Source: an uncultured Curvibacter sp.
GTDB lineage: Bacteria > Pseudomonadota > Gammaproteobacteria > Burkholderiales > Burkholderiaceae_C
DNA length: 64,000 nt
Assembly: GCA_903828535.1 (NCBI GenBank)
Contig: CAIKMN010000036.1
Location: forward strand, 1-64,000
Direction of reading: 5' to 3'
The notes beneath the pieces are model-generated. The model was not told where the DNA came from, searched no databases, and saw only the letters and a program-made list of their open reading frames with translations. Of this stretch, positions 17,584 through 25,866 are shown one piece after another (the first letter of the stretch is position 1; every line of letters begins with the position of its first letter). The position numbers and the translations under genes were made by a program.

Positions 17584-20500
17584 TTAGGGCTTGCTCAAAT
17601 GCTTGCCCAAAATCCCTGCCAACTCGAACATGGTGATTTGGGGTTTGCCAAACACCGCCAACAATTTGGCGTCGGCGTTGATGGCGCGCTTGTTGGTGGC
17701 GTCTTGCAGGCCATTGGCTTTGATGTAGTCCCACATTTTCTTCACCGCTTCGGTGCGCGCCACGGGCTCAGCACCGATCACCGCGGCCAAGTCAGGACTG
17801 GGGTTGGCACCGGAGCCGGGTGTGGTTTTGCGCGGTGCTTTGACGGCTTTTTCTGCTTTCGTGGTTTTGGCCGCAGGGGCCTTTTTAGCGGCCCCTTTTT
17901 TAGCAGGCGTTTTACCGAATGGCGTTTTGGTGGCCGTGGTTTTTGCAGCGCCTGGTGCTGTTTTTCGTGGTGGGAATTTGCTGACGCGGGGCTCGAACTC
18001 AAAGTTAACTTTGCCCGCTGTGGCATCCCAAGCCAAGAAAGCTTTGAAGGCGCGGCGAGTGCGCATGCTGACAAATTTATCGAGCAAATCGGTTTTGCCA
18101 GTGCTGAGCAACTTTTCCATTTGCGCGCGCTCAACAGGCTGCTGCAAGATGATTTTGCCGCTCTTGAAATCGCAGCTTGGTGTGGCTTGCGCCAACGTCG
18201 CGACCGATTTTGAGCAGACGTAGTTGGCACCGTGCTCCACCACAGGCGCCCCACATTTGGGGCATGGGCCCAAGGTTTGCGTCAAGTCGAGTTCATGCAG
18301 TTCGCCGCTGTCGTCGTCTTTTTTATCATCGCCAAAGTCGAATTCCAGCTTCCAGTTTTTATCCTCTTCGCTGAACTTGAGGGCCATTTCGGCGACGAAA
18401 GGCCAGCCCGCTTTGGAACGGAATCCATCCAAGGGGCCAATTTTTTTATCGGCCATGAAGCGCTCGGCCTCGGCAGGCTCAAAGGTGCGTCCGGCAGGAG
18501 ATTTGGTGAAGCTGAAGCCGCAGCCTTCTGAGGCACCTTCAGTCGAGCTTTCAGGGGCAACATTCGCGCCGCAGCAGGTGTAGCGACGGTAGTTTTCTTT
18601 CACCACGCCGCCGCAATTGGGGCAGGGCGTCTGCAGCGTGGCGTAGTCGCCGGGGACGGTGTCGCGGTCGTATTCCTTGGCCTTTTGAACAATGTGCTCG
18701 GTCATGGCCGCAATTTGCTGCATGAAATCGTCACGGCTGAGCAGGCCCTTTTCCATTTGCGAGAGCTTGAATTCCCACTCGCCGGTCAACTCAGGTCGTG
18801 ACAATTCTTCGACGCCAAGGCCGCGCAGCAAGGTCATCAGCTGGAAGGCCTTGGCAGTGGGGATCAGCTCGCGGCCTTCCCGCAACATGTACTTTTCGGC
18901 AATCAAGCCTTCGATCGTGGCGGCGCGGGTGGCCGGCGTGCCCAAGCCTTTTTCCTGCATGGCTTCGCGCAATTCGTCGTCTTCAACCAACTTGCCCGCG
19001 CCTTCCATGGCGCCCAATAAGGTGGCTTCGGAGTAGCGCGCAGGCGGCCGGGTTTGCAAGCCCTTGGCATTGGCCTCCTCGGTCAAGGGGCGCTCGCCGG
19101 GCTGGACGGCCACCAGGCTCTGCCCTTTGTCGCCGTCCTTGGCGTCGGCCACTTCGTCGGCGGCCTCTTTGCCATAAATGGCCAACCAGCCGGGTTTGAC
19201 CAACACCTTGCCTTCGGTTTTGAAGTGCTGTTGTGGGCCATGAGTCGTGCTGGCATCGACCACACTGAGGCGGGTCGTCACCAAGTATTCGGCGCTGGGG
19301 AAGAAGACCGCCATGAAGCGGCGTGCCACCAGGTCATAGAGTTTTTGTTCGGCTTCAGACAGGCCGCTGGGCGCTTGCAAGGTCGGGATGATGGCGAAGT
19401 GATCGCTGACCTTGGCATTGTCAAAAATCCGCTTGTTCGGCCGGATGTAGCCGTTGTTCAGTGCCTGCAAGGCAAACGGCGCCAAATGCCGCAAGGTGGT
19501 GTTGCCATCGGCCAGCATGGCAAAGGTTTGTTGAGCCACAGGCAAATAGTCTTCCGGCAGAGCGCGAGAGTCGGTCCGGGGATAGGTCAGGGCTTTGTGC
19601 CGTTCGTACAGGCTTTGAGCCAGAGCGAGGGTGGTTTTGGCGCTAAAACCAAACTTTCCGTTGGCTTCTCGCTGCAAACTGGTCAAATCGAACAACAGGG
19701 GTGAAGCCTGCGTGGTGGGTTTGCTTTCTTCAGAAACCGTGGCGGGTTTGCCACGGACGGCCAATGCGATTTCTGTGGCTTCTCGTTCATTCCAGACGCG
19801 ATCGGCCTTCTTTTCGCTGTCTTCTGCATCCTTTTTCCATTTGGGGTCAAACCACTTGCCGGCATAAATCCCCGCTTCAGCGCCAAAATATGCATGGATT
19901 TCCCAATAATCTCGGCTGATGAATTTGCGAATCTGTTCTTCGCGCTCGACCACCACAGCCAAGGTGGGGGTTTGCACCCGTCCGACCGTGGTCAGGAAGA
20001 AGCCCCCATCACGGGAATTGAAGGCCGTCATGGCCCGCGTGCCATTGATGCCGACCAGCCAGTCGGCTTCGCTGCGGCTGCGGGCGGCATTGGCGAGGCC
20101 TTGCATTTGAGCGTCGCTGCGCAATTTGTCAAAACCATCGCGGATGGCTTGCGGCGTCATGGACTGCAACCAAAGCCGCTTGACAGGCTTGCCCAGCGCC
20201 TGAAAATGGCCGCCCTTGGTGCTGCCTGCGTATTGCTCGATGAGCCGAAAAATCAACTCGCCTTCTCGGCCCGCGTCACAGGCGTTGATAAGGTCGGTCA
20301 CGTCTTTGCGTTTGGCTTGTTTGACGACGGCATTCAGCCGGGTTTTGGTTTTGTCGACGGGCTTGAGGTCAAAGAAGGGCGGGATCACGGGCAAGTTGGC
20401 AAAGCTCCATTTGCCGCGCTTCACGTCGAATTGCTCGGGCGCTTGAATTTCGACCAAATGCCCCACGGCGCTGGTCACCACGTATTGGTCGTTCTCAAAG

Positions 20501-20601
20501 TGCTCGTCGTGTTTTTCAAACTTGCCGCTGCTGGGCGTCAAGGCCCGCACGATGTCTTGTGCCACCGAGGGTTTTTCTGCGATCACCAATGTTTTGGTCA
20601 T
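17584..20601 (-). CDS. topB: DNA topoisomerase III with C-terminal Lys-rich linker and SWIB domain
   Basis: 1005 residues, far longer than E. coli TopB (about 650). The Toprim domain starts MTKTLVIAEKPSVAQDIV, with NACDAGREGELIFRL. The type IA core carries the active-site Tyr (about residue 340) in TYPRTDS. Two C-terminal Cys4-type zinc elements follow (TPCPNCGGVV; GPCPKCGAPV). Then comes a Lys/Ala/Thr/Pro linker of about 60 residues (about 873-933) and a SWIB/MDM2-type domain (about 935-1003: TEAVKKMWDYIKANGLQD, NADAKLLAVFG, FELAGILGKHL). The enzyme decatenates and relaxes DNA. SWIB is best known from eukaryotic chromatin remodellers and chlamydial topoisomerase fusions. It is divergent from a SET-domain gene. 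Confidence 0.95.
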   Translation of the reverse strand: MTKTLVIAEKPSVAQDIVRALTPSSGKFEKHDEHFENDQYVVTSAVGHLVEIQAPEQFDVKRGKWSFANLPVIPPFFDLKPVDKTKTRLNAVVKQAKRKDVTDLINACDAGREGELIFRLIEQYAGSTKGGHFQALGKPVKRLWLQSMTPQAIRDGFDKLRSDAQMQGLANAARSRSEADWLVGINGTRAMTAFNSRDGGFFLTTVGRVQTPTLAVVVEREEQIRKFISRDYWEIHAYFGAEAGIYAGKWFDPKWKKDAEDSEKKADRVWNEREATEIALAVRGKPATVSEESKPTTQASPLLFDLTSLQREANGKFGFSAKTTLALAQSLYERHKALTYPRTDSRALPEDYLPVAQQTFAMLADGNTTLRHLAPFALQALNNGYIRPNKRIFDNAKVSDHFAIIPTLQAPSGLSEAEQKLYDLVARRFMAVFFPSAEYLVTTRLSVVDASTTHGPQQHFKTEGKVLVKPGWLAIYGKEAADEVADAKDGDKGQSLVAVQPGERPLTEEANAKGLQTRPPARYSEATLLGAMEGAGKLVEDDELREAMQEKGLGTPATRAATIEGLIAEKYMLREGRELIPTAKAFQLMTLLRGLGVEELSRPELTGEWEFKLSQMEKGLLSRDDFMQQIAAMTEHIVQKAKEYDRDTVPGDYATLQTPCPNCGGVVKENYRRYTCCGANVAPESSTEGASEGCGFSFTKSPAGRTFEPAEAERFMADKKIGPLDGFRSKAGWPFVAEMALKFSEEDKNWKLEFDFGDDKKDDDSGELHELDLTQTLGPCPKCGAPVVEHGANYVCSKSVATLAQATPSCDFKSGKIILQQPVERAQMEKLLSTGKTDLLDKFVSMRTRRAFKAFLAWDATAGKVNFEFEPRVSKFPPRKTAPGAAKTTATKTPFGKTPAKKGAAKKAPAAKTTKAEKAVKAPRKTTPGSGANPSPDLAAVIGAEPVARTEAVKKMWDYIKANGLQDATNKRAINADAKLLAVFGKPQITMFELAGILGKHLSKP

Positions 20602-20781
20602 TCCATTCTTTCTTTAAAGCCTGCGCGCGCCCTCGATGTTGGGCTGCAGGGGGCTTCTACAATCGGTCTGTCTTTTGTCGATCAAGCGCCTCACCTGTGT
20701 TCAAAAAACACCTGAGAGGCCTTGAGTCAGCGTCGGGTTAATTTCCCATTTCCTTTTTTTAAGTTAACAGATTTTTGAGTC
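20602..20781. promoter_or_regulatory. divergent intergenic region between topB and SET-domain gene
   Basis: 180 bases holding the 5' regions of two divergent genes. The half next to the SET gene (20738-20776) is AT-rich, with a T7 tract and TTAAGTTAACAG, a plausible promoter/leader. An imperfect inverted repeat GTGTT-CAAAA-AACAC sits at about 20696-20710. No clear -35/-10 pair could be fixed by eye. Confidence 0.35.
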
Positions 20782-21378
20782 ATGGCTAAAAAACCGGTTT
20801 CGATCACAGGTCGTCGCATCCAAGTTCGGCGATCCGGCGTGCATGGCAAGGGCGTCTTTGCGGTGGCCGATATTGCCGAGGGCGAGACCTTGATCGAGTA
20901 CACCGGCGAAGTGATTTCGTGGCAAGAGGCGCAAGACCGCCACCCCCACGATCCGCAAGACCTGAACCACACGTTTTATTTCCACGTGGACGACGACAGG
21001 GTGATTGACGCGCTGTTTGGGGGGAATTCCTCCCGTTGGATCAACCACAGCTGCGATCCGAACTGCATCGCCGACGAAGAAGACGGCCGCATTTTCATCC
21101 GCGCTTTGCGCAACATCGCCGCTGGGGATGAGCTGAATTACGACTACGGCCTGATCATTGCCGAGCGCTACACGCCCAAACTGAAAGCCGAATACCCTTG
21201 CTGGTGCGGCACACCCCAATGCCGCGGCACCCTGCTCTCGCCCAAGCGCCGACCCGCTGCGCCAAAGTTAGCCAAGCCATCCAAAACAAAAGCAAAAGCA
21301 AAAACAAAAACAAAAGCAAAAGCAAAAGTAGGCGTCAAGACAAAGGCAAATGCCAAGAAAATGGCCAAGGCCGCTTGA
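20782..21378 (+). CDS. SET-domain protein (putative lysine methyltransferase) with H1-like tail
   Basis: 198 residues. The SET fold is complete: RRSGVHGKGVFAVADIAEGE, LIEYTGEVISWQEA, the pseudoknot motif RWINHSCDPNC (about residues 85-95), IAAGDELNYDYG, and a post-SET Cys cluster CWCGTPQCRG (about 140-149). The SAM-binding NHSC and catalytic Tyr region are intact, so an active protein-lysine methyltransferase is likely. The last 40 residues are almost only Lys, Ala and Thr, encoded by an (AAARCA) hexamer repeat at 21283-21330. The gene is divergent from topB, whose product carries a similar Lys-rich linker, and its TGA overlaps the birA ATG (TGATG). The substrate is unknown; the TopB tail, its own tail or nucleoid proteins are inferences. 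Confidence 0.88.
   Translation: MAKKPVSITGRRIQVRRSGVHGKGVFAVADIAEGETLIEYTGEVISWQEAQDRHPHDPQDLNHTFYFHVDDDRVIDALFGGNSSRWINHSCDPNCIADEEDGRIFIRALRNIAAGDELNYDYGLIIAERYTPKLKAEYPCWCGTPQCRGTLLSPKRRPAAPKLAKPSKTKAKAKTKTKAKAKVGVKTKANAKKMAKAA
21283..21330 (+). repeat. hexanucleotide tandem repeat (AAARCA)n in SET-domain gene
   Basis: About eight in-frame units of AAAACA or AAAGCA, giving an alternating Lys-Thr/Lys-Ala tail. Changes in unit number would keep the reading frame and only alter tail length. Confidence 0.85.
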
Positions 21379-22211
21379 TGTCGACTGCGCTGACTTTGCC
21401 GACGCTACAAGGGGCTGCCGAATCGCTTTGGGAGCAACTCAGCCCCGCTTGGCCTGGCTTCACGGTCGAGGTGTTGCCCGAGATCGACTCGACCAACACC
21501 GAGTTGTTGCGACGTTTCAAAGCCCTGCCGCAGGACGCTGAACCCACGCTGCTGCTGGCTGAACGCCAAACCGCTGGCCGCGGCCGAATGGGGCGAGTTT
21601 GGTCCAGCGACTCCACCTCGTTGACTTTTTCTTTGGGCTTGAACTTGATGCCCCAAGATTGGTCAGGTCTGTCTTTGGTGGTGGGCCTGGCGGCGGCACA
21701 AAGTTTGTCGTCTGACCCCCGGTTGGGTCTGAAATGGCCCAACGATTTGTGGTGGCAAGAGCGCAAGCTGGGCGGCATTTTGGTCGAGACCGCCAGCAGC
21801 TTAGGCGCAGGGCAAGCCCCTGCTGCACGGTATGTCGTGATCGGCATCGGTTTGAACGCCGAGTTACCCGCTCCTGAAGTCGCTCAAGGACTCTCGACCG
21901 CGCCGGCCGCTTTGTCCGAGTTGCCCGAACCCTTGACGGCGTCGGCCGCTTTGCGCCGCGTCGTACCAGCGGTTCTGGAGGCTGTTCGTGAATTCGAGCG
22001 CACCGGTTTTGCGCCCTTTGCCCCTGCTTTTGCTGCGCGTGATGTACTAAAAGGCCGTTCGGTTCAATGCAGCCAGACAACGGCGCAGGCGGTTGCTGGG
22101 GCTGAGGGCGAGGCGGCTGGGGTCGATGCCAGCGGGGCCTTGTTGGTGCATACTGCGACCGGTTTGCAGCGCGTTCAGAGCTCCGAAGTGAGCGTTCGAC
22201 CCCGCTCATAA
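21378..22211 (+). CDS. birA: biotin--[acetyl-CoA-carboxylase] ligase, no HTH domain
   Basis: 277 residues from ATG 21378, which overlaps the TGA of the SET gene by one base. An upstream in-frame start is rejected because it would run far into that gene. Catalytic motifs: EIDSTNTELLRRF, the biotinyl-AMP loop AGRGRMGRVWSS, LKWPNDLWWQERKLGGILVE and a C-terminal SH3-like part (VDASGALLVHTATGLQRV). It attaches biotin to the carboxyl-carrier protein. The N-terminal helix-turn-helix of E. coli BirA is missing, so it should not be the bio repressor. No coaX follows; a SPOR-like gene is next. Confidence 0.94.
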   Translation: MSTALTLPTLQGAAESLWEQLSPAWPGFTVEVLPEIDSTNTELLRRFKALPQDAEPTLLLAERQTAGRGRMGRVWSSDSTSLTFSLGLNLMPQDWSGLSLVVGLAAAQSLSSDPRLGLKWPNDLWWQERKLGGILVETASSLGAGQAPAARYVVIGIGLNAELPAPEVAQGLSTAPAALSELPEPLTASAALRRVVPAVLEAVREFERTGFAPFAPAFAARDVLKGRSVQCSQTTAQAVAGAEGEAAGVDASGALLVHTATGLQRVQSSEVSVRPRS

Positions 22212-22242
22212 TGCGGCGCTAATTTGATACAGGGTGTGCGGT

Positions 22243-22986
22243 ATGAAATGGTTGTTGGGCTTTTTGTTGCTGGCCAATGGGGTTTACTTTCTCGGCTCAC
22301 ATGGCCATTTGACGGCCATGGGCTGGCCGGCGGCCTCGTCGGGTGAGCCCGAGCGTTTGACCCATCAAGTCCGCCCCGACACGCTGCGTTTGGTCTCGTC
22401 TGAAGAGGCCGAGAAAATCATCAACCCGCCCCCACCGCCGGTGCAAAACGAGTGCTGGGTGCTCGGCCCGTTTGACGAAAAAACCAGCCTGAGCGTGAAG
22501 AAAAATTTGTTGGCACTATTGGCCCCAGAGCAGTTTCAAATGGACGCGGCCACTGCCGTTGCGTCGACCTCTCCCCCACAGGCTTCCGAAAAATCGCCGG
22601 CCGTCTTGCATTGGTTGGTTTACATGGGGCGTTACACCGATCCGGAGATGATGACCAAGAAAAAAGGCGAGTTACGGGCGCGCAAGGTGGCCTTCGAGCC
22701 GTTGACTCAAGGCGCTTTCTCCCCCGGCTTGGTGTTGGGTCGGTATGCGACCCAAGCAGAAGCCCAGAAAGCCTTGGACGAGTTGCCCAGCAGGGGCGTT
22801 CACACCGCCAAAATCGGCGAGGACAAAGAGGGCAGCGCGGGCCCCAAACCAACCGCCTCAGCGGCATCGACCTCGCCTGCCGTGAAAACCTTTCAGGTCA
22901 AATTGCCGGCGGTCGACCCCAGCACCAAAGCCGCTTTGGAAGCCGCTAAACCCGTTTGGCCTGGGCACAACTGGCAGCCTTGTTAA
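22243..22986 (+). CDS. SPOR-like-domain membrane protein, hypothetical
   Basis: 247 residues from ATG 22243 (AGGG at 22231-22234). One N-terminal membrane helix (WLLGFLLLANGVYFLG) is followed by a Pro-rich stretch with NPPPPPVQNECW. A region resembling the SPOR fold follows (HWLVYMGRYTDPEMMTKKKG, then GLVLGRYATQAEAQKALDEL), and the C-terminus is Ala/Ser/Pro-rich. SPOR domains bind denuded septal peptidoglycan, so a periplasmic, division-linked role is possible but inferred. It lies 31 bases after birA and probably in the same transcript. Confidence 0.65.
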   Translation: MKWLLGFLLLANGVYFLGSHGHLTAMGWPAASSGEPERLTHQVRPDTLRLVSSEEAEKIINPPPPPVQNECWVLGPFDEKTSLSVKKNLLALLAPEQFQMDAATAVASTSPPQASEKSPAVLHWLVYMGRYTDPEMMTKKKGELRARKVAFEPLTQGAFSPGLVLGRYATQAEAQKALDELPSRGVHTAKIGEDKEGSAGPKPTASAASTSPAVKTFQVKLPAVDPSTKAALEAAKPVWPGHNWQPC

Positions 22987-23066
22987 GGTGCATCGGCCAT
23001 CAAAGCCAAGTTTAAAAAAAGTGACCCAGCACTTGCACCCACATGGGCCGAGAAGGCGCCGGCTTT

Positions 23067-24527
23067 TTAACCCACGGTGAAAATGACCGAGAACAAGCAG
23101 CCCGGCGGGTTCATACCCGGTTTGGCGTCGGCCAGGGTGACCGTGGCTTTGTGCTGATTGGCAATTTCAACCACGATGGGTAAACCCAGCCCCGAGCCAT
23201 CGGCTTCGGTGCCCAAAGCCCGATAAAAGGGTTGGAATACCAACGCCCGTTCTGCCTCTGGGACGCCCGGGCCACTGTCCTCAATTTCCAAAATCAGTTG
23301 TTTTGACTTCGGATGAGCCAGCACGCGGGCGGTCACCATGCCCGGGTTTTCGGCAGGGGAAGGCGTGTAATGCAAGGCGTTGTCGACCAGGTTGCGAACC
23401 AACTCTTTCAGCAAGTTGGCGTTGCCTTGCAAGACCACGCCGGGGCTGTCAATTTCGGCGCCCTCATAGCCCAGGTCGATGTGGCGCTCCAAGGCTTTTG
23501 GGTAGGAGTCCCGAACCACTTCTTGGACGATGCTGGCCAGATTGCAGCTGTGGTGGACCAGCACAGCCGCACCGTTTTCTGCCCTTGCCAAGGCCAGTAA
23601 CTGGTTGACGGTGTGGGTGGCACGGATGCTGGAGCGGCCAATTTGTTGCAGCGACAGCTTCAACTCAGCGGTATTCGTGCCTTCTCGTTGGGCCAAATCG
23701 GCCTGCATGCGCAGACCCGCTAAGGGGGTTTTGAGTTGGTGCGCGGCGTCGGCCAAAAATCGTTTTTGGGTGGCAATTGAGTCTTTAAGGCGGTTCAGCA
23801 AGTCGTTCACCGACAAGACCAGCGGCGCCACTTCGATGGGCACGGCGTGTTCGTCCAAAGGGCTTAAATCGTCGGGACGGCGCGCGCGGATGCGTTTTTC
23901 AAGCTGAGACAAAGGTTTGATGCCACGCACCAAAGCCAACCAGACCAAGAGCACGGCCAGTGGCAGGATGATGAACTGGGGCAGCATCACGCCTTTGATA
24001 ATTTCGGTCGCCAGGATCGAGCGCTTTTCTCGCGTTTCGGCCACTTGGATCAAAGCCGGTTCGGCGTTTTTCAAGGGCACCCGAACCCAGATGTGGGCAA
24101 TGCGCACGTCGGTACCGCGAAACTCGTCGTCACGCAATTTGACGACGCCGATGTTCGCGTGGCTCTCCTCGGGGGGCAAGGGCAGGCTTTGTTCGCCCGA
24201 TAAAAATTCACCCTGCGTGCCCATGACTTGGTAGTACACCATGTCCGAGTCGTCGGCACGCAACAACTCGCTGGCGGGTTGCGGCAAATTGAAATGAACT
24301 TCCTGGTTTTGCACGCTGATCAACTGTGCCAGTGCTTGCACGTTGTATTCCAGCGCGCGGTCAAAGGGTTTGTTGGCAATGCCCTGAGCGACGAGCCAAG
24401 TCAAAGCCAAACTGATCGGCCACAACAACAGCAAGGGGGTCAGCATCCAATCGAGGATCTCGCCGAACAGCGAGCGTTGGACCCGGGAAAAAAGGCGCAG
24501 AGGGGTGTCAGCTGGGGATTTTTTCAA
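23067..24527 (-). CDS. sensor histidine kinase, TctE/QseC-like
   Basis: About 486 residues if TTG 24527 is used (MKKSPADTPLRLFSRVQRSL). The open frame continues to 24611 inside the regulator gene, so the start is uncertain. Two membrane helices: MLTPLLLLWPISLALTWLVA and QFIILPLAVLLVWLALV, flanking an extracytoplasmic region of about 150 residues. Then HAMP-like, H-box FLADAAHQLKTPLAGLRMQ, N box ELVRNLVDNALHY, and G boxes DSGPGVPEAE and GSGLGLPIV. It is the kinase of the OmpR-type regulator it overlaps. The architecture matches TctE (tricarboxylate sensing) of Comamonadaceae, but no tct transporter is adjacent. Confidence 0.85.
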   Translation of the reverse strand: MKKSPADTPLRLFSRVQRSLFGEILDWMLTPLLLLWPISLALTWLVAQGIANKPFDRALEYNVQALAQLISVQNQEVHFNLPQPASELLRADDSDMVYYQVMGTQGEFLSGEQSLPLPPEESHANIGVVKLRDDEFRGTDVRIAHIWVRVPLKNAEPALIQVAETREKRSILATEIIKGVMLPQFIILPLAVLLVWLALVRGIKPLSQLEKRIRARRPDDLSPLDEHAVPIEVAPLVLSVNDLLNRLKDSIATQKRFLADAAHQLKTPLAGLRMQADLAQREGTNTAELKLSLQQIGRSSIRATHTVNQLLALARAENGAAVLVHHSCNLASIVQEVVRDSYPKALERHIDLGYEGAEIDSPGVVLQGNANLLKELVRNLVDNALHYTPSPAENPGMVTARVLAHPKSKQLILEIEDSGPGVPEAERALVFQPFYRALGTEADGSGLGLPIVVEIANQHKATVTLADAKPGMNPPGCLFSVIFTVG

Positions 24528-25182
24528 GGCAATAACCCAGGCCGCGAACGGTGGCGATGCGAATCGGGCCGCGCTCGATCTTCTTGCGCAACCGGTGCAC
24601 ATACACCTCAATGGCGTTGTTGCTCACCTCTTCGCCCCACTCGCACAGGCGTTCCACCAATTGCTCTTTGCTGACCAAGCGACCGGCGCGCTGCAACAAC
24701 ACTTCGAGCAAGCCCAACTCGCGCGCCGATAGGTCAACCATCTTGCCGTCAATGGTGGCCACGCGACCGCCTTGGTCGTAAACCAAAGGGCCGTGTTTGA
24801 TGGTGCTGGTCGCACCGCCCATGCCGCGCCGGGTGAGTGCCCGGACACGTGCTTCTAGCTCTTGCAGCGAGAAGGGTTTGGCCATGTAATCGTCGGCGCC
24901 ATAGTCCAAGCCTTTCACGCGTTCTTCGACGCTGTCGGCCGCGGTCAAAATCAAGACGGGGAAGGTGGCGCCTCGGCTGCGAAGTTTTTTCAGCACTTCG
25001 AGGCCGTGCATTTTGGGCAGCCCCAAATCCAAAATCAGCAGGTCAAATTCGGTGTTGGTCATCAAGGCTGCATCGGCTTCGGTGCCACTGGCCACGTGGT
25101 CCACTGCGGCGCCAGAGGCCCGCAGGGTTCGCAGCAGGCCATCGGCCAAGACTTGGTCGTCCTCAGCAATCAATATCCGCAT
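24508..25182 (-). CDS. OmpR-type response regulator, TctD/QseB-like
   Basis: 224 residues. Receiver domain: MRILIAEDDQVLADGLL, phospho-acceptor Asp in FDLLILDLGLPKMHG, Thr/Ala in LILTAADSV and Lys in DYMAKPFSLQELEAR. The winged-helix output domain has LLEVLLQRAGRLVSKEQLVE, NAIEVYVHRLRKKIE and IRIATVRGLGYCL. It starts at ATG 25182 with GGAGACA upstream and overlaps the kinase gene downstream. The pair probably forms one transcript. Targets are not identifiable from this window. Confidence 0.9.
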   Translation of the reverse strand: MRILIAEDDQVLADGLLRTLRASGAAVDHVASGTEADAALMTNTEFDLLILDLGLPKMHGLEVLKKLRSRGATFPVLILTAADSVEERVKGLDYGADDYMAKPFSLQELEARVRALTRRGMGGATSTIKHGPLVYDQGGRVATIDGKMVDLSARELGLLEVLLQRAGRLVSKEQLVERLCEWGEEVSNNAIEVYVHRLRKKIERGPIRIATVRGLGYCLEKIPS

Positions 25183-25234
25183 GTTTGTCTCCTTGGTCTT
25201 GCTAGGCCTTGATTATTTTGAAGCATTTTAGGGG

Positions 25235-25744
25235 TCATTCGGCATAGGCCTCTAGCCCCAAAGCCACCACCGTCGCGACCTCAGGCCCCACGGCGCTGCG
25301 GAACTCGGCCTCGGCCTGCGTGACGGCGTCGTGGAAGGCTTGAAGCCAACTCAGGCCGATCTCGGTGAAATGCACTTTGCGAGCGCGGCCATCGTGCGGA
25401 TCGGTTTGGCGGGTGACCAAGCCCCAGGCTTCGCATTGGTCGACCAAATCGCCCATGGCCTGTTTGCTCATGCCGGCCTGCGCCGCCAGATCCGTCAGGC
25501 GTGAACCCTGCAAGGACAAATGCCGTGTGATGTGAATGTGGGCTGCGCTCACTTGGCCCCTGGCGGCGAGGTTGGAGAGCGCCAGCGGCACCTCGATGTT
25601 GTGGGCCATCAGCACCAACACCCGCTCGTCAAAACGGCGCAGCGCGTGGCCCATCAAGCGCCCCAAATGGGTTTTTCGCCAATGGCCATGAGCCGCAGGA
25701 GATTGAGTCAAGGGGGGAGTGGGTGTGGCGTCGTCTCGGTTCAT
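25235..25744 (-). CDS. MarR family transcriptional regulator
   Basis: 169 residues with a winged helix-turn-helix: LAARGQVSAAHIHITRHLSL, then LTDLAAQAGMSKQAMGDLVD (recognition region) and the wing GLVTRQTDPHDGRARKVHFT. It dimerises and binds palindromic operators; ligand unknown. It is divergent from recA, with 122 bases between the two starts. On its coding strand a direct repeat TTTAGTCAG/TTTAGTTGAC lies just before the ATG (about 25747-25768), a possible autoregulatory site. The link to recA is positional only. Confidence 0.85.
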   Translation of the reverse strand: MNRDDATPTPPLTQSPAAHGHWRKTHLGRLMGHALRRFDERVLVLMAHNIEVPLALSNLAARGQVSAAHIHITRHLSLQGSRLTDLAAQAGMSKQAMGDLVDQCEAWGLVTRQTDPHDGRARKVHFTEIGLSWLQAFHDAVTQAEAEFRSAVGPEVATVVALGLEAYAE

Positions 25745-25770
25745 TTTGTCAACTAAACTGACTAAATAAT

Positions 25771-25799
25771 TTGATTATTCCTTAAAAGAACCGCATAAA
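25771..25799 (+). promoter_or_regulatory. candidate sigma-70 promoter of recA
   Basis: TTGATT (25771-25776), 17-base spacer, CATAAA (25794-25799). It sits immediately before the SOS box and 68 bases before the recA ATG, which suits a LexA-repressed promoter. Confidence 0.5.
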
Positions 25800-25800
25800 C

Positions 25801-25820
25801 TACTGTTCAAGCATCCAGCT
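25801..25820 (+). promoter_or_regulatory. LexA (SOS) box of recA
   Basis: TACTGTTCAAGCATCCAGCT contains CTG-N10-CAG, the core of the LexA operator (consensus CTGT-N8-ACAG; here CTGT-N8-CCAG). Located at the expected start of transcription of recA, it should make recA DNA-damage inducible. Confidence 0.72.
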
Positions 25821-25866
25821 GTTTGCTGGGTCTCGACCTAAACCCTTGTCACTCTTGGAGATTTTT

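Noticed and set aside
19894-20715. Plus-strand open frame of 273 codons opposite topB
   Set aside because: Antisense to the Toprim and core domains of TopB, which are clearly coding; no homology recognised.
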